Notes: a model not told the origin generated them from the sequence alone. A DNA stretch of 64,000 nt from an uncultured Bacteroidales bacterium (GCA_910578275.1 CAJTPR010000002.1:219319-283318); one strand, 5' to 3'. Positions 8,596 through 18,053 are shown, numbered from the stretch's first letter. Made by a program: numbers and translations.

Positions 8596-9603
8596 ATGGA
8601 TATTGCAGCATATAAAAATGTATATGTCTTTGCCGAACAAAGGGAAGGCAAAGTTCAGAATGTGGCTTATGAGTTGCTGGGAAAGGCGCGCGACTTGGCC
8701 GAAGCCTTGGGACAGGAAGTGTGCGCCATCCTGCTGGGGCACAACATCAAGGATCAGGCCCCATCGTTGATAGCGCAGGGAGCCGACCGTGTGTTGGTGG
8801 TGGACGACAGGGACCTGGAAGTCTATACTACCGAACCTTACGCCCAGGCCATCGTCGGCATCGTGGAACAGAAAAAGCCCGGCATCATTCTCATGGGAGC
8901 CACCACGATCGGCCGTGACCTCGGTCCGCGCGTCTCGGCCCGCCTCAACACCGGTCTTACGGCCGACTGCACCGAATTGGGCATCGACGAGGAAACCAAG
9001 CATCTGCTCATGACCCGTCCCGCTTTCGGCGGCAACCTGATGGCTACGATCATGTGTACCGAGCATCGTCCCCAGATGAGCACGGTCCGTCCGGGCGTGA
9101 TGATGGCCCGCAAGCCCGATGCAAGCCGCAAGGGCGAAACGGAAGACGTGAAAATCGATTTCAAGCGCGACAAGTTCCGTGTCAAGGTCAAGGAAATCGT
9201 CAAGGAACAGAAGAACCTCGTGGACATCACCAAGGCTCGTGTCTTGGTATCGGGTGGCCGCGGCGTGGGCTGCAAGGAAGGTTTCGACGAATTGCAGAAA
9301 CTGGCCGGTTGCCTGGGCGGAGAGGTTTCCTCTTCGCGCGCCATGGTGGACGCCGGTGTCATGGAACACAGTCGTCAGGTGGGTCAGACCGGAAAGACGG
9401 TTCGTCCCGACGTATATTTCGCCATGGGTATCTCCGGTGCCATCCAGCATCTGGCAGGCATGGAAGGTTCCGACTTTATCGTGGCCGTGAACAAGGACAA
9501 GTACGCGCCCATCTTCGAAGTGGCCGACCTGGGTATCGTTTGCGACTTGAAGAAAGTCGTTCCCGTGCTGGTTGAGAAACTGAAGAAGGAACAGGCGAAG
9601 TAA
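8596..9603 (+). CDS. etfA: electron transfer flavoprotein, alpha subunit
   Basis: 335 residues, normal for EtfA. The C-terminal FAD domain is clear: SGGRGVGCKEGFDELQKLAG, SSRAMVDAGVMEHSRQVGQT and MGISGAIQHLAGMEGSDFIV, followed by NKDKYAPIFEVADLGIVCDL. The N-terminal half is the Etf alpha/beta domain. The gene starts 12 bases after etfB and is followed 22 bases later by a strong terminator, so acyl-CoA dehydrogenase, etfB and etfA form one three-gene operon. Confidence 0.95.
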   Translation: MDIAAYKNVYVFAEQREGKVQNVAYELLGKARDLAEALGQEVCAILLGHNIKDQAPSLIAQGADRVLVVDDRDLEVYTTEPYAQAIVGIVEQKKPGIILMGATTIGRDLGPRVSARLNTGLTADCTELGIDEETKHLLMTRPAFGGNLMATIMCTEHRPQMSTVRPGVMMARKPDASRKGETEDVKIDFKRDKFRVKVKEIVKEQKNLVDITKARVLVSGGRGVGCKEGFDELQKLAGCLGGEVSSSRAMVDAGVMEHSRQVGQTGKTVRPDVYFAMGISGAIQHLAGMEGSDFIVAVNKDKYAPIFEVADLGIVCDLKKVVPVLVEKLKKEQAK

Positions 9604-9625
9604 ACCGAAGGCTTCTTGCTTAGTG

Positions 9626-9659
9626 ATGCCCGGCAACGTTCGTGTTGTCGGGCATTTTT
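9626..9659 (+). terminator. intrinsic terminator after etfA
   Basis: A 12-bp stem (9626-9637 with 9644-9655, one G-U pair) closing a 6-base loop and followed by a T run. Confidence 0.85.
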
Positions 9660-9678
9660 GGATAAAACGGACAAAACA

Positions 9679-11196
9679 ATGGCAAATCACGAAGAACAAT
9701 TCAAGAAATTGGTTTCCCACGCGAAGGAATACGGTTTTATTTTCCCTTCCAGTGAAATCTACGACGGCTTGGCGGCCGTCTACGACTATGCGCAATACGG
9801 GGTCGAACTCAAGAAGAACATCCGCGATTATTGGTGGAAATCGATGGTGCAGATGCACGAGAACATCGTGGGCATCGATTCGGGAATCTTCATGCATCCC
9901 ACGATCTGGAAGGCTTCCGGCCATGTGGACGCGTTCAACGACCCGATGATCGACAACAAGGATTCCAAGAAGCGTTATCGCGCCGACGTGCTCATCGAGG
10001 ACCATTGTGCCAAGATTGAGGCGAAAATCGAAAAGGAAATCGAAAAGGCCGCGAAGAAATACGGGGAGGCGTTCGACAAGGAGGAGTTCGTCAAGACCAA
10101 TCCCCGCGTATTGGAAAATGCCAGGAAGATACAGGAAATCAGCCATCGTATGAACCACGACTTGGAGGTGAACGACCTGGCCGACCTGAAGCGACTCATC
10201 GAGGAACTGGAAATCGTCTGTCCTGTTTCCGGCACGCGCAACTGGACGGAAATCCGTCAGTTCAACCTCATGTTCTCCACCAAGGTGGGTTCGGTGAGCG
10301 ACGAGGCCAACACCATCTACCTGCGGCCTGAAACGGCGCAGGGCATCTTCGTGAATTTCCTCAACGTGCAGAAGACAGGCCGCATGAAGATTCCCTTCGG
10401 CATCGCCCAGACGGGGAAGGCGTTCCGTAACGAGATCGTGGCCCGTCAGTTCATTTTCCGCATGCGCGAGTTCGAACAGATGGAAATGCAGTTTTTCTGC
10501 GCTCCCGGAACCGAGATGCAGTGGTTCGAATATTGGAAGAAGGAACGTATGCGTTGGCATCTGAGTCTGGGAATGCCCGAAAGCGCCTACCGTTTCCACG
10601 ATCACGAGAAACTGGCGCACTATGCCAACGCCGCCACCGACATCGAATTCGATTTCATGTTCGGTTTCAAGGAGCTGGAAGGCATCCATTCGCGCACCGA
10701 TTACGATTTGAGCCGGCATCAGGAATTCAGCGGCAAGAAAATACAGTATTTTGACAGCGATCGCGACGAAAGCTACGTTCCTTACGTGGTGGAGACTTCC
10801 ATCGGTCTGGATCGCATGTGTCTGGCGGTATTGAGCCAGGCTTATACCGAAGAAAGGCTGGAAGACGGCAGCGAGAGGGTGGTGATGCGCATTCCCGCCA
10901 AGATCGCGCCTTGCAAGGTGGCGGTCTTGCCTTTGGTCAAGAAAGACGGGATGCCCGAAAAAGCGCGTGAGATCTTGCGGGACTTGCAACCGCTCTTCAT
11001 GTGCCAATATGACGAGAAGGACGCGATAGGCCGTCGTTACCGTCGTCAGGATGCCATCGGGACGCCTTTTTGCGTCACGGTCGATACCGACACGATGAAC
11101 GACGACACGGTCACCGTGCGCGAACGCGACACGATGAGGCAGGAGCGCGTTCCCGTCAAGGAGATCGCGGCTTATGTCGCCGAAAAGACAAGATAG
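9679..11196 (+). CDS. glyS: glycine--tRNA ligase, single-chain (dimeric) type
   Basis: 505 residues from ATG 9679 (MANHEEQFKKLVSHAKEYGF), the start typical of this family; a longer frame from 9616 would run through the etf terminator. Class II motifs: SSEIYDGLAAVYDYAQYG near the start, YLRPETAQGIFVNFLNV, AFRNEIVARQFIFRMREFEQ, and EPSIG-like VVETSIGLDRMCLAVLSQAY. The C-terminal anticodon-binding domain runs from about residue 400. It charges tRNA-Gly. It is the eukaryote-like dimeric form rather than the alpha2beta2 glyQ/glyS enzyme, as is usual in Bacteroidetes. Confidence 0.95.
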   Translation: MANHEEQFKKLVSHAKEYGFIFPSSEIYDGLAAVYDYAQYGVELKKNIRDYWWKSMVQMHENIVGIDSGIFMHPTIWKASGHVDAFNDPMIDNKDSKKRYRADVLIEDHCAKIEAKIEKEIEKAAKKYGEAFDKEEFVKTNPRVLENARKIQEISHRMNHDLEVNDLADLKRLIEELEIVCPVSGTRNWTEIRQFNLMFSTKVGSVSDEANTIYLRPETAQGIFVNFLNVQKTGRMKIPFGIAQTGKAFRNEIVARQFIFRMREFEQMEMQFFCAPGTEMQWFEYWKKERMRWHLSLGMPESAYRFHDHEKLAHYANAATDIEFDFMFGFKELEGIHSRTDYDLSRHQEFSGKKIQYFDSDRDESYVPYVVETSIGLDRMCLAVLSQAYTEERLEDGSERVVMRIPAKIAPCKVAVLPLVKKDGMPEKAREILRDLQPLFMCQYDEKDAIGRRYRRQDAIGTPFCVTVDTDTMNDDTVTVRERDTMRQERVPVKEIAAYVAEKTR

Positions 11197-11271
11197 GTCG
11201 CGGGCTTCGGCACGAGCCTCTCGCGGGAACGTGCCGGGCTTCCGCTTCCGTTACAGGTAAAATCGAATAGA

Positions 11272-11610
11272 ATGGCCAAGAACAAGCCCATAGGCGTGGT
11301 TTATTCCACCGACCCGGATTTCCGGTATCGTTACGAGGAAGTGGAAGAAGCCGCCACGTTGGATCCTGCCGGACAAGACTTGCGCGTGATGCGCGACAGC
11401 AAGCGGCGGGCAGGCAAGACCGTCACGCTGGTTACCGGATTTGTCGGGACTTCCGCCGATTTGGAGAAATTGGGCAAGACGCTCAAGACCCGTTGCGGCA
11501 TCGGAGGCACGGCCAAGGACGGGGAAATCGTGTTGCAGGGCGACGTGCGCGACAAGGTGTGCGAGATACTGACCAAGGAGGGCTACCGCTTCAAACGTGC
11601 CGGCGGCTGA
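11272..11610 (+). CDS. yciH: SUI1/eIF1-family translation factor (YciH-like)
   Basis: 112 residues ending in a SUI1 domain: SKRRAGKTVTLVTGFVGTSA, LEKLGKTLKTRCGIGGTAKD, GEIVLQGDVRDKVCEILTKE, with a basic C-terminal GYRFKRAGG. These match eIF1 and bacterial YciH, which influence start-codon selection on the small ribosomal subunit; the bacterial role is less settled. It sits 75 bases after glyS and 23 bases before the dNTPase gene, and is probably co-transcribed with them. Confidence 0.9.
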   Translation: MAKNKPIGVVYSTDPDFRYRYEEVEEAATLDPAGQDLRVMRDSKRRAGKTVTLVTGFVGTSADLEKLGKTLKTRCGIGGTAKDGEIVLQGDVRDKVCEILTKEGYRFKRAGG

Positions 11611-11633
11611 CTTGTTCCTGAACGAGAAGAGAA

Positions 11634-12860
11634 ATGAAACTTGAAGACATACAGCAACATCGGGATTCGTTCGCGGCTTTGGCGATGAGGCCGGGGCATC
11701 TCTCTTGGGAGCAAGCCACCGGAAGGATGCAGGAATCCCCGCTCAAGCATGACGAGATCAGGAGCGAATTCGGCCGTGACAACGACCGGATTCTCCATTC
11801 TTTGGCCTATTCGCGCCTCAAGTCCAAGACGCAGGTGTTCTTCCATACCAACGACGACCGCATCTGCACGCGCATCGAACACGTGAACCATGTCATTTCG
11901 GTGAGCAGCACCATCGCCCGTTTCTTGGGCTTGAACTCCGAACTCACCTACGCCATCGCCATGGGACACGATCTCGGCCATGCCCCTTTCGGTCATTCGG
12001 GCGAGGTGTTCCTCGACGAGCTCTGCAAAAAATACGGATTGGGTGAATTCTGGCACGAAAAGAATTCGTTGCGCGTGGTGGACGACATCGAACTGCTGAA
12101 CGACACCCAAGGCCAGCACAAGAACCTTAATCTGACCTATGCCGTGCGCGACGGCATCGTCGCCCATTGCGGCGAGGTGAACCAGGCCAGGCTTTTCCCC
12201 AGGCGGGAGGCCATAGACCTGAACGCCTTCACGAAGCAGAACCGTTTCGAGCCCTATACATGGGAAGCCTGCGTCATGAAGATTTCCGACAAGATCGCTT
12301 ATCTGGGGCGGGACTTGGAAGACGCGCAGTGCCTGGGGATACTTTCCGATTCGCAAATCGACGAGTTGAACCATATCCTGCTCGGCTTTCCGCATATCGA
12401 AGCGGCCAACAACACCAATTTCATCCATATCTTCATTACCGACCTTTGTCGCAACAGTTCGCCCGAAAACGGCCTTTGTTTCAGCGAGGAGGTCTACGGG
12501 CTGATGAAGATGCTCATGAAGTTCAACTACCGCAACATCTACAAGCATCCGCGCCTTAAGAACTACGAGGCCTATGCCCGTCTGGTCATCAATTCCTTGT
12601 ATGAGGCCTTGTCGCAGCAGTTCGGCGGGCAGGAGACGTTGCGGCGCGTCGAAAAGGAATTCGCGCCGGTCTATCCCAAGCTCGGGACGGCTTTCCTGTC
12701 TTGGATAGGGTTGCTGGTGAAGACGGAAACGCCTTCGTTCCACAAGCGCCTGTACGATTTGCGCGAGGAATCCGATTACAACCGCGCCATCATCGATTTC
12801 CTTTCCTTGCTTACCGACCGTGCCGCCATCGAGTATTTCAACGAACTGACATCGTTCTGA
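11634..12860 (+). CDS. dgt: deoxyguanosinetriphosphate triphosphohydrolase-like HD protein
   Basis: 408 residues with an HD-domain metal site: RIEHVNHV (His-83), then MGHDLGHAPFGHSGE with His-112/Asp-113 and His-116, and a later Asp in KISDKIAYLGRDLEDA. RLKSKTQVFFHTNDDRICTR is the substrate-binding start of the dGTPase family. Family members hydrolyse dNTPs to the nucleoside and tripolyphosphate, controlling dNTP pools or limiting phages. The DNA-binding or oligomerisation C-terminal half is divergent. It is separated from nnrD by three bases. Confidence 0.88.
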   Translation: MKLEDIQQHRDSFAALAMRPGHLSWEQATGRMQESPLKHDEIRSEFGRDNDRILHSLAYSRLKSKTQVFFHTNDDRICTRIEHVNHVISVSSTIARFLGLNSELTYAIAMGHDLGHAPFGHSGEVFLDELCKKYGLGEFWHEKNSLRVVDDIELLNDTQGQHKNLNLTYAVRDGIVAHCGEVNQARLFPRREAIDLNAFTKQNRFEPYTWEACVMKISDKIAYLGRDLEDAQCLGILSDSQIDELNHILLGFPHIEAANNTNFIHIFITDLCRNSSPENGLCFSEEVYGLMKMLMKFNYRNIYKHPRLKNYEAYARLVINSLYEALSQQFGGQETLRRVEKEFAPVYPKLGTAFLSWIGLLVKTETPSFHKRLYDLREESDYNRAIIDFLSLLTDRAAIEYFNELTSF

Positions 12861-12863
12861 GAC

Positions 12864-13796
12864 ATGCGTCCGTTCAGCCCAGACGATAGGACATGCTCCG
12901 GCGTGCCTTCCGCTTGTTGGATAGAGCCGCTCGACGTGGCCGGATGCCTTCCGCTCCGGAAAAAAGACAGCCATAAAGGCGATTTCGGAAAGGTCTTGTT
13001 GCTGGCCGGCAGCGAGGGCATGTGCGGGGCGGCGGTCTTGGCCGCGAGGGCGGCCTTGCGGGCCGGTTGCGGCTTGCTTACGGTCGCTTCGTCCAGGGAG
13101 AACCGGCAGATCCTGCAAGTATCGGTGCCCGAAGCCCTTTTTCGCGCCAACGAGGATATGGATTGGAAAACGCTTCGTTCCTATGACGCGATCGGCATAG
13201 GTTGCGGTTGGGGAAGGAGCGAGGAGTCGTTGCTCTTGTTGAAGAACGTGTTGAGGTTTGCAGGTTCTCCTTTGGTCGTCGATGCCGACGGCCTCAATCT
13301 TCTGGCCGAAAATCCCACGCTGTTGGAATTCCTGCCCGAGGGCAAGACCGTGCTCACGCCGCACCGCAAGGAATTTGAAAGACTGGCGGGCAAGTTCTCC
13401 GACAAGGAGGAAATGATGGCCATGCAGCAGGAGTTTTCCAACCGTCACGGAGTCGTGGTGGTGTTGAAGGGCGCCCATACGAGCATTACGGTTCCCGCAC
13501 CCTTGGGCAAGGTGAATCCGATCCTGATCAATCCCACGGGCAATCCGGGCATGGCCACCGGCGGCACCGGCGACGTGCTGACAGGCATCCTCGCTTCCCT
13601 GCTCGGCCAGGGACTGCCCGCGTCGAAGGCCGCCTATGCGGCGGTTTACCTGCATGGCCTTGCCGGCGACCTGGCGGCGGAAGGAATCGGCGAATACTCC
13701 CTGATCGCGGGCGATGTGACGGACCATCTCCCGCAGGCGTTCCTGGCCGTGCGGGATTATGCGGCCGGCAAGGGGCAAGGCGAGGCCGGGGCGTAG
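12864..13796 (+). CDS. nnrD: ADP/ATP-dependent NAD(P)H-hydrate dehydratase
   Basis: 310 residues of the YjeF C-terminal (ribokinase-like) family: KGDFGKVLLLAGSEGMCGAA, SPLVVDADGLNLLAENP, VLTPHRKEFERLAGK, VVVLKGAHTSI and NPTGNPGMATGGTGDVLTGI. The GTGD aspartate is the catalytic base. It dehydrates damaged S-NAD(P)HX back to NAD(P)H. The N-terminal NnrE epimerase domain that is often fused in Bacteroidetes is missing; the first 25 residues look like unrelated filler. The gene begins three bases after dgt. ATG 12864 is the only good start. Confidence 0.9.
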   Translation: MRPFSPDDRTCSGVPSACWIEPLDVAGCLPLRKKDSHKGDFGKVLLLAGSEGMCGAAVLAARAALRAGCGLLTVASSRENRQILQVSVPEALFRANEDMDWKTLRSYDAIGIGCGWGRSEESLLLLKNVLRFAGSPLVVDADGLNLLAENPTLLEFLPEGKTVLTPHRKEFERLAGKFSDKEEMMAMQQEFSNRHGVVVVLKGAHTSITVPAPLGKVNPILINPTGNPGMATGGTGDVLTGILASLLGQGLPASKAAYAAVYLHGLAGDLAAEGIGEYSLIAGDVTDHLPQAFLAVRDYAAGKGQGEAGA

Positions 13797-13831
13797 CCGG
13801 CGGCTTGCATGGGGAATAGGGCAAAAGAAAT

Positions 13832-13839
13832 TACTTTTG
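13832..13839 (+). promoter_or_regulatory. -7 promoter element for the S41 protease gene
   Basis: TACTTTTG fits TAnnTTTG, 22 bases before ATG 13862, which leaves a short leader. Confidence 0.65.
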
Positions 13840-13861
13840 TGACAACAAGCCACGAAAAATC

Positions 13862-15682
13862 ATGAAAGGAATATCGATCATATCCATATGGGCCGTCTTG
13901 TCGTTTTCGGCCTCTCTTTGGGCACAGGGCGGACATCCGGCCAGGAAACAGGCGGCGGATGAGCCGGAACTGCCGCGTAACCACGTTTCGTTGGTGGAGA
14001 ACAAGATGGGCACGCTCTTGCAGATGATACGCTATGCCTATGTGGAAGACGTGGATTTGGCACCCATCGTCGAGAAGGGCATCGTGAACATACTCGAACA
14101 GCTCGATCCCCATTCGGCCTATATCGCGGCCAAGGACTTGAAGCGTACCAACGAGCCGTTGGTAGGTAATTTCGACGGTATCGGCGTTTCGTTCCAGGTC
14201 TTCGAAGACAGCGTGATGATCATCGACGTGATTTCGGGCGGGCCTTCCCGCAAGGTAGGTTTGCTTCCGGGTGACAAGATCGTGCGTATCGACACCATGG
14301 ACGCTACCGGCAAGAATGCCACGACCCACTTCGTCTTCACGCATCTTCGCGGCAAGAAGGGCACGAAAGTGGAAGTGGGCGTCAAGCGCAAGGGCGTGGA
14401 GGAAATCATGTTCTTCGAAATCGAACGCGACAAGATACCTCTTCACAGCGTGGACACGTATTTCATGCTCGACAAGAAAAACGGCTATCTGCAACTGGAT
14501 CGTTTTTCGCGTACCAGCGCCGAAGAAGTGGCCGATGCCTTGGCCGATCTCAAGAAGCAAGGCATGAAGAACCTCGTCCTCGACTTGCGCGGCAATACGG
14601 GCGGTTACCTCGACGTGGCCGTCGACCTGGTAGACCAGTTCCTGCCCAAAGACCGCTTGGTGGTGTACATGGAGGGCAAGGCGCAAGGACGCGAGGAATT
14701 CCATACTACCGGAAAAGGCTTGTTTACCGAGGGCAGGATGGTGGTGATGATAGACGAGAATTCGGCTTCGGCGAGCGAAATCCTGGCGGGAGCCTTGCAA
14801 GACTGGGACCGCGCCCTCCTGGTAGGACGCCGTTCGTTCGGCAAGGGTCTGGTGCAACGGCCTTTCAACCTGCCCGACCATTCCAACGTGCGCCTGACCA
14901 TCGCCCGATACTACACACCTTCGGGCCGTTGTATCCAAAAGCCCTACAAGGACGGGTTGGAGGCCTATTACAAGGATATCATGAACCGTTATCGTCACGG
15001 CGAGATGGTGCATCCCGATTCCATCCGCCTGCCTGATTCGTTGCGTTATCATACGGCGGGCGGCCGTGTGGTCTATGGCGGGGGCGGCATCATGCCCGAC
15101 GTGTTCGTGCCGGCCGACACGCTGCGTGCCAGCGACTATTACATCGCCTTGAGAAGCAAGAACCTGCTGAACCGTTTCGTCTTGCACGTATTGGACGGCA
15201 ACAGGGAGGAATACAAGCGCAAGTATCCCGACTTCAAGACATTCTGTGAACGTTTCGAACCGGACAGCGCCTTCATGCAGTCGTTTTACGACTATGCGGA
15301 AGAAAAGGGCGTTCCGCACACCAATTTCAAGGAAGCCCAGGCGGGCAGGTTCTTGCAGGATCTCCTCAAGGAAATGCAGGCGGACACCAATCTCGGGAAA
15401 GCACGGACGTACACCGAATACATGCGGAATGTCTTTTGGGATGAGGCCAGGATAAACGACTACCTGCTGCAAAAGGCGCAAAAGGAAGACGAGAACCAGC
15501 GTATCTACGACGAGACTTCCGACAAGTTCCTGCGCGTGCAGCTGAAAGCATTGTTTGCCAGCAACCTTTTCGGACCCGGATATTTCTATCAGGTCAGCAA
15601 GGAAATCGACGAGGCTTTCCAGAAAGCGGTGCAGGTGTTGAACGACAAGGCCCTTTTTGAACGGACGGGCATTCATGACTAA
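13862..15682 (+). CDS. C-terminal processing (S41 family) serine protease
   Basis: 606 residues: signal peptide (cleavage near WAQ), helical N-terminal region, a PDZ domain at about 100-190 (FDGIGVSFQVFEDSVMIIDV), then the S41 catalytic domain. VVMIDENSASASEILAGAL holds Ser-303 and RRSFGKGLVQRP holds Lys-328; spacing of 25 residues agrees with the Ser/Lys dyad of CtpA-type proteases. YYTPSGRCIQKPY is another hallmark. A C-terminal helical extension of about 170 residues follows. It acts in the periplasm, cutting proteins near their C-termini. It overlaps tcdA by eight bases. Confidence 0.93.
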   Translation: MKGISIISIWAVLSFSASLWAQGGHPARKQAADEPELPRNHVSLVENKMGTLLQMIRYAYVEDVDLAPIVEKGIVNILEQLDPHSAYIAAKDLKRTNEPLVGNFDGIGVSFQVFEDSVMIIDVISGGPSRKVGLLPGDKIVRIDTMDATGKNATTHFVFTHLRGKKGTKVEVGVKRKGVEEIMFFEIERDKIPLHSVDTYFMLDKKNGYLQLDRFSRTSAEEVADALADLKKQGMKNLVLDLRGNTGGYLDVAVDLVDQFLPKDRLVVYMEGKAQGREEFHTTGKGLFTEGRMVVMIDENSASASEILAGALQDWDRALLVGRRSFGKGLVQRPFNLPDHSNVRLTIARYYTPSGRCIQKPYKDGLEAYYKDIMNRYRHGEMVHPDSIRLPDSLRYHTAGGRVVYGGGGIMPDVFVPADTLRASDYYIALRSKNLLNRFVLHVLDGNREEYKRKYPDFKTFCERFEPDSAFMQSFYDYAEEKGVPHTNFKEAQAGRFLQDLLKEMQADTNLGKARTYTEYMRNVFWDEARINDYLLQKAQKEDENQRIYDETSDKFLRVQLKALFASNLFGPGYFYQVSKEIDEAFQKAVQVLNDKALFERTGIHD

Positions 15683-16502
15683 GCCGGAAACGATGTGGCA
15701 GGAGCGTACGGAACTGTTGCTGGGTGCCGATTCGGTCAAAAGGTTGAACGAATCCGAAGTCTTGGTGATGGGCGTAGGCGGCGTGGGTGCCTATGCGGCC
15801 GAAATGCTGGTGCGGGCAGGCGTAGGTTCGCTCACCATCGTGGACGGAGACAGGATTCATGAGAGCAACCTCAACCGCCAGCTTCCCGCGCTCTTGCCCG
15901 AGGTGGGAAAACTGAAAACCGAAGTGCTCGGCCGCCGGCTGAAAGCCGTCAACCCCGATCTGAGGCTGACCGAGATAGCCGAATACGTCAAGGACGGGCG
16001 CATGACGGAAATCCTGGAAGGGAAGCCCTATCGTTATGTGGTGGACGCCATCGACACGCTTTCCCCCAAGCTCTATCTGCTCATCCATTGCGTAAGACGT
16101 TCCATTCCGGTGGTGAGTGCGATGGGATCGGGCGGCAAGGTCGACCCCATGCAACTGAAGATCTGTGACATATCCCAGACGTACAACTGTCCTTTGGCGG
16201 ATGTCCTGCGCAAGCGGCTTCACAAGTGGGGCGTCTATACGGGAATACAGGCCGTCTTTTCACCCGAGGCGGTGCCCCGTTCGGCGGTGGTCGAAACGCA
16301 GGGCGAGGCCAACAAGAAGTCGACGGTGGGCACGGTCTCGTACATGCCTTCCATTGTCGGATGCATGTGCGCATCGGTGGTAATCAGGGAGATATGTGGA
16401 GAGAAAGTGGTTTCCGACCTGCCTGTTCCTCCGGCTGTCCGCAAGAAGATAGCCTTGGCCGGGAAGGCACCGCGGACTCCCGGCGATTCTTTCTCCGTCT
16501 AA
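15675..16502 (+). CDS. tcdA: tRNA threonylcarbamoyladenosine dehydratase
   Basis: 275 residues from ATG 15675, which overlaps the protease stop as ATGACTAA; a frame start at 15657 is possible but less likely. ThiF/E1-like Rossmann core: LVMGVGGVGAYAAEMLVRAG, IVDGDRIHESNLNRQLPALL, VVDAIDTLSPK, and PVVSAMGSGGKVDPMQLKI. These match TcdA (CsdL), which cyclises t6A to ct6A at position 37 of tRNAs in an ATP-dependent step. No other modification gene is adjacent. Confidence 0.92.
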   Translation: MTKPETMWQERTELLLGADSVKRLNESEVLVMGVGGVGAYAAEMLVRAGVGSLTIVDGDRIHESNLNRQLPALLPEVGKLKTEVLGRRLKAVNPDLRLTEIAEYVKDGRMTEILEGKPYRYVVDAIDTLSPKLYLLIHCVRRSIPVVSAMGSGGKVDPMQLKICDISQTYNCPLADVLRKRLHKWGVYTGIQAVFSPEAVPRSAVVETQGEANKKSTVGTVSYMPSIVGCMCASVVIREICGEKVVSDLPVPPAVRKKIALAGKAPRTPGDSFSV

Positions 16503-16514
16503 TGAAAAAAGTTG

Positions 16515-16522
16515 TACATTTG
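16515..16522 (+). promoter_or_regulatory. -7 promoter element for gdhA
   Basis: TACATTTG fits TAnnTTTG. It gives a leader of about 90 bases that is A/T-rich near the start codon. Confidence 0.65.
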
Positions 16523-16617
16523 CTCCCGCGTTGACGCAAAAACGCCTTGTAAAATATTGTGGGGCATTTAAGGCAGAAAAAACAAAATAAACAACAAATA
16601 ACTCTAAAATTTTAGCC

Positions 16618-17952
16618 ATGGACGTAAACAAAATCTTGGCCGGTTTAAAGGAAAAACATCCTGATGAACCCTTGTTCCTCCAAGCCGTGGAGGAAGTGTT
16701 GAACTCTATCAAGGATTACGTGGAAGCGCATCCTAAATACGAGCAACACAAAATCATCGACCGTATGGTCGAACCCGATCGCATCTTCACCTTCAAGGTG
16801 GAATGGGTTGACGACAAGGGCGAAATCCAAGTGAACACCGGTTACCGCGTTCAATTCAACAATGCCATTGGACCTTACAAGGGCGGTTTGCGTTTCCACC
16901 CCTCGGTTCGTCTGGATACCCTCAAGTTCCTGGGTTTCGAACAAACTTTCAAGAACAGCTTGACCACGTTGCCCATGGGTGGCGGCAAGGGTGGTTCCGA
17001 CTTCAACGCCAAAGGTCGTTCCGACAATGAAATCATGCGTTTCTGCCAGGCTTTCATGATGGAACTCCAGAAATACATCGGACCTGAAACCGACGTTCCC
17101 GCCGGCGACATCGGCGTAGGCGGCCGTGAAATCGGTTACATGTACGGTATCTACAAGAAACTGCGCAACGAAAACACCGGCGTGTTGACCGGCAAGGGTG
17201 CCGGCTGGGGTGGCTCCATCCTCCGTCCCGAAGCCACCGGTTTCGGTGCCGTTTATTTCGTAGAACACATGCTCAAGGCCCACAACATGGACATCAAGGG
17301 CAAGACCGTCGCCATTTCCGGCTTCGGTAACGTTGCCTGGGGTGCCGTGACCAAGGCTACCGAATTGGGCGCCAAGGTCGTTACCATTTCCGGTCCCGAC
17401 GGCTACATCTACGACGAGGAAGGCTTCAACGCGGAAAAGATCGCCTATATGCTCGAACTGCGCGCCAGCAACAACGACGTGGTCGCTCCTTTCGCCACCA
17501 AGTTCAAGAGCGCCAAGTTCGTTGCCGGCAAGAAGCCTTGGGAACAGAAAGTGGACATCGCCATGCCTTGCGCCACGCAAAACGAGTTGCGTTTGGAAGA
17601 CGCCCAGGCCTTGATCGCTAACAAGGTCACGTTGGTTGCCGAAGTTTCCAACATGGGTTGCCATGCCGATGCGGTGAACGCTTTCATCGCCAACAAGACC
17701 ATCTTCGCTCCCGGTAAGGCCGTGAACGCCGGCGGTGTGGCCGTTTCCGGTCTGGAAATGAGCCAGAACTCCATGAAATACGGTTGGACGGGTGCCGAAG
17801 TCGATGCCAAGTTGCACCAGATTATGGAAAGCATCCACAGCAACTGTATCAAGTACGGCAAGGAAGGCGGTTACGTGAACTACGTGAAGGGTGCCAACGT
17901 CGCCGGCTTCATCAAGGTTGCCGATTCCATGATCGAACAAGGCGTTTGCTAG
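16618..17952 (+). CDS. gdhA: glutamate dehydrogenase, hexameric type
   Basis: 444 residues, the usual length of small hexameric GDH. Glutamate-binding and catalytic region: GYRVQFNNAIGPYKGGLRFH, LTTLPMGGGKGGSDFNAKGR and PETDVPAGDIGVGGREIGYM. Rossmann domain: GKTVAISGFGNVAWGAVTKA. It interconverts glutamate with 2-oxoglutarate plus ammonia. The Ser of ISGFGN and the absence of an acidic residue right after the second strand fit NADP use, but cofactor choice is not certain by eye. Codon use is strongly biased, consistent with high expression. It is flanked by its own promoter and terminator. Confidence 0.95.
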   Translation: MDVNKILAGLKEKHPDEPLFLQAVEEVLNSIKDYVEAHPKYEQHKIIDRMVEPDRIFTFKVEWVDDKGEIQVNTGYRVQFNNAIGPYKGGLRFHPSVRLDTLKFLGFEQTFKNSLTTLPMGGGKGGSDFNAKGRSDNEIMRFCQAFMMELQKYIGPETDVPAGDIGVGGREIGYMYGIYKKLRNENTGVLTGKGAGWGGSILRPEATGFGAVYFVEHMLKAHNMDIKGKTVAISGFGNVAWGAVTKATELGAKVVTISGPDGYIYDEEGFNAEKIAYMLELRASNNDVVAPFATKFKSAKFVAGKKPWEQKVDIAMPCATQNELRLEDAQALIANKVTLVAEVSNMGCHADAVNAFIANKTIFAPGKAVNAGGVAVSGLEMSQNSMKYGWTGAEVDAKLHQIMESIHSNCIKYGKEGGYVNYVKGANVAGFIKVADSMIEQGVC

Positions 17953-17995
17953 TTCGACAGCATTTGGAATGAAAATCCGGGAGTACCGGAACGGG

Positions 17996-18030
17996 AGGCG
18001 GGCGGCCGAATGGTCGCCCGCCTTGTTTAT
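17996..18030 (+). terminator. intrinsic terminator after gdhA
   Basis: A 12-bp GC-rich stem (17996-18007 with 18012-18023, one G-U pair), loop GAAT, followed by TGTTTAT. Confidence 0.8.
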
Positions 18031-18045
18031 ATGCGGCCGTATGTC

Positions 18046-18053
18046 TATCTTTG
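18046..18053 (+). promoter_or_regulatory. -7 promoter element for the lipoprotein/barrel operon
   Basis: TATCTTTG fits TAnnTTTG, 58 bases before ATG 18112. Confidence 0.65.

Noticed and set aside
7690..11007. Long open frame on the - strand across etfB, etfA and glyS
   Set aside because: It is the mirror of highly biased coding sequence on the + strand; its residues are His-, Gly- and Leu-rich, without any known domain, and the + strand genes are unambiguous.
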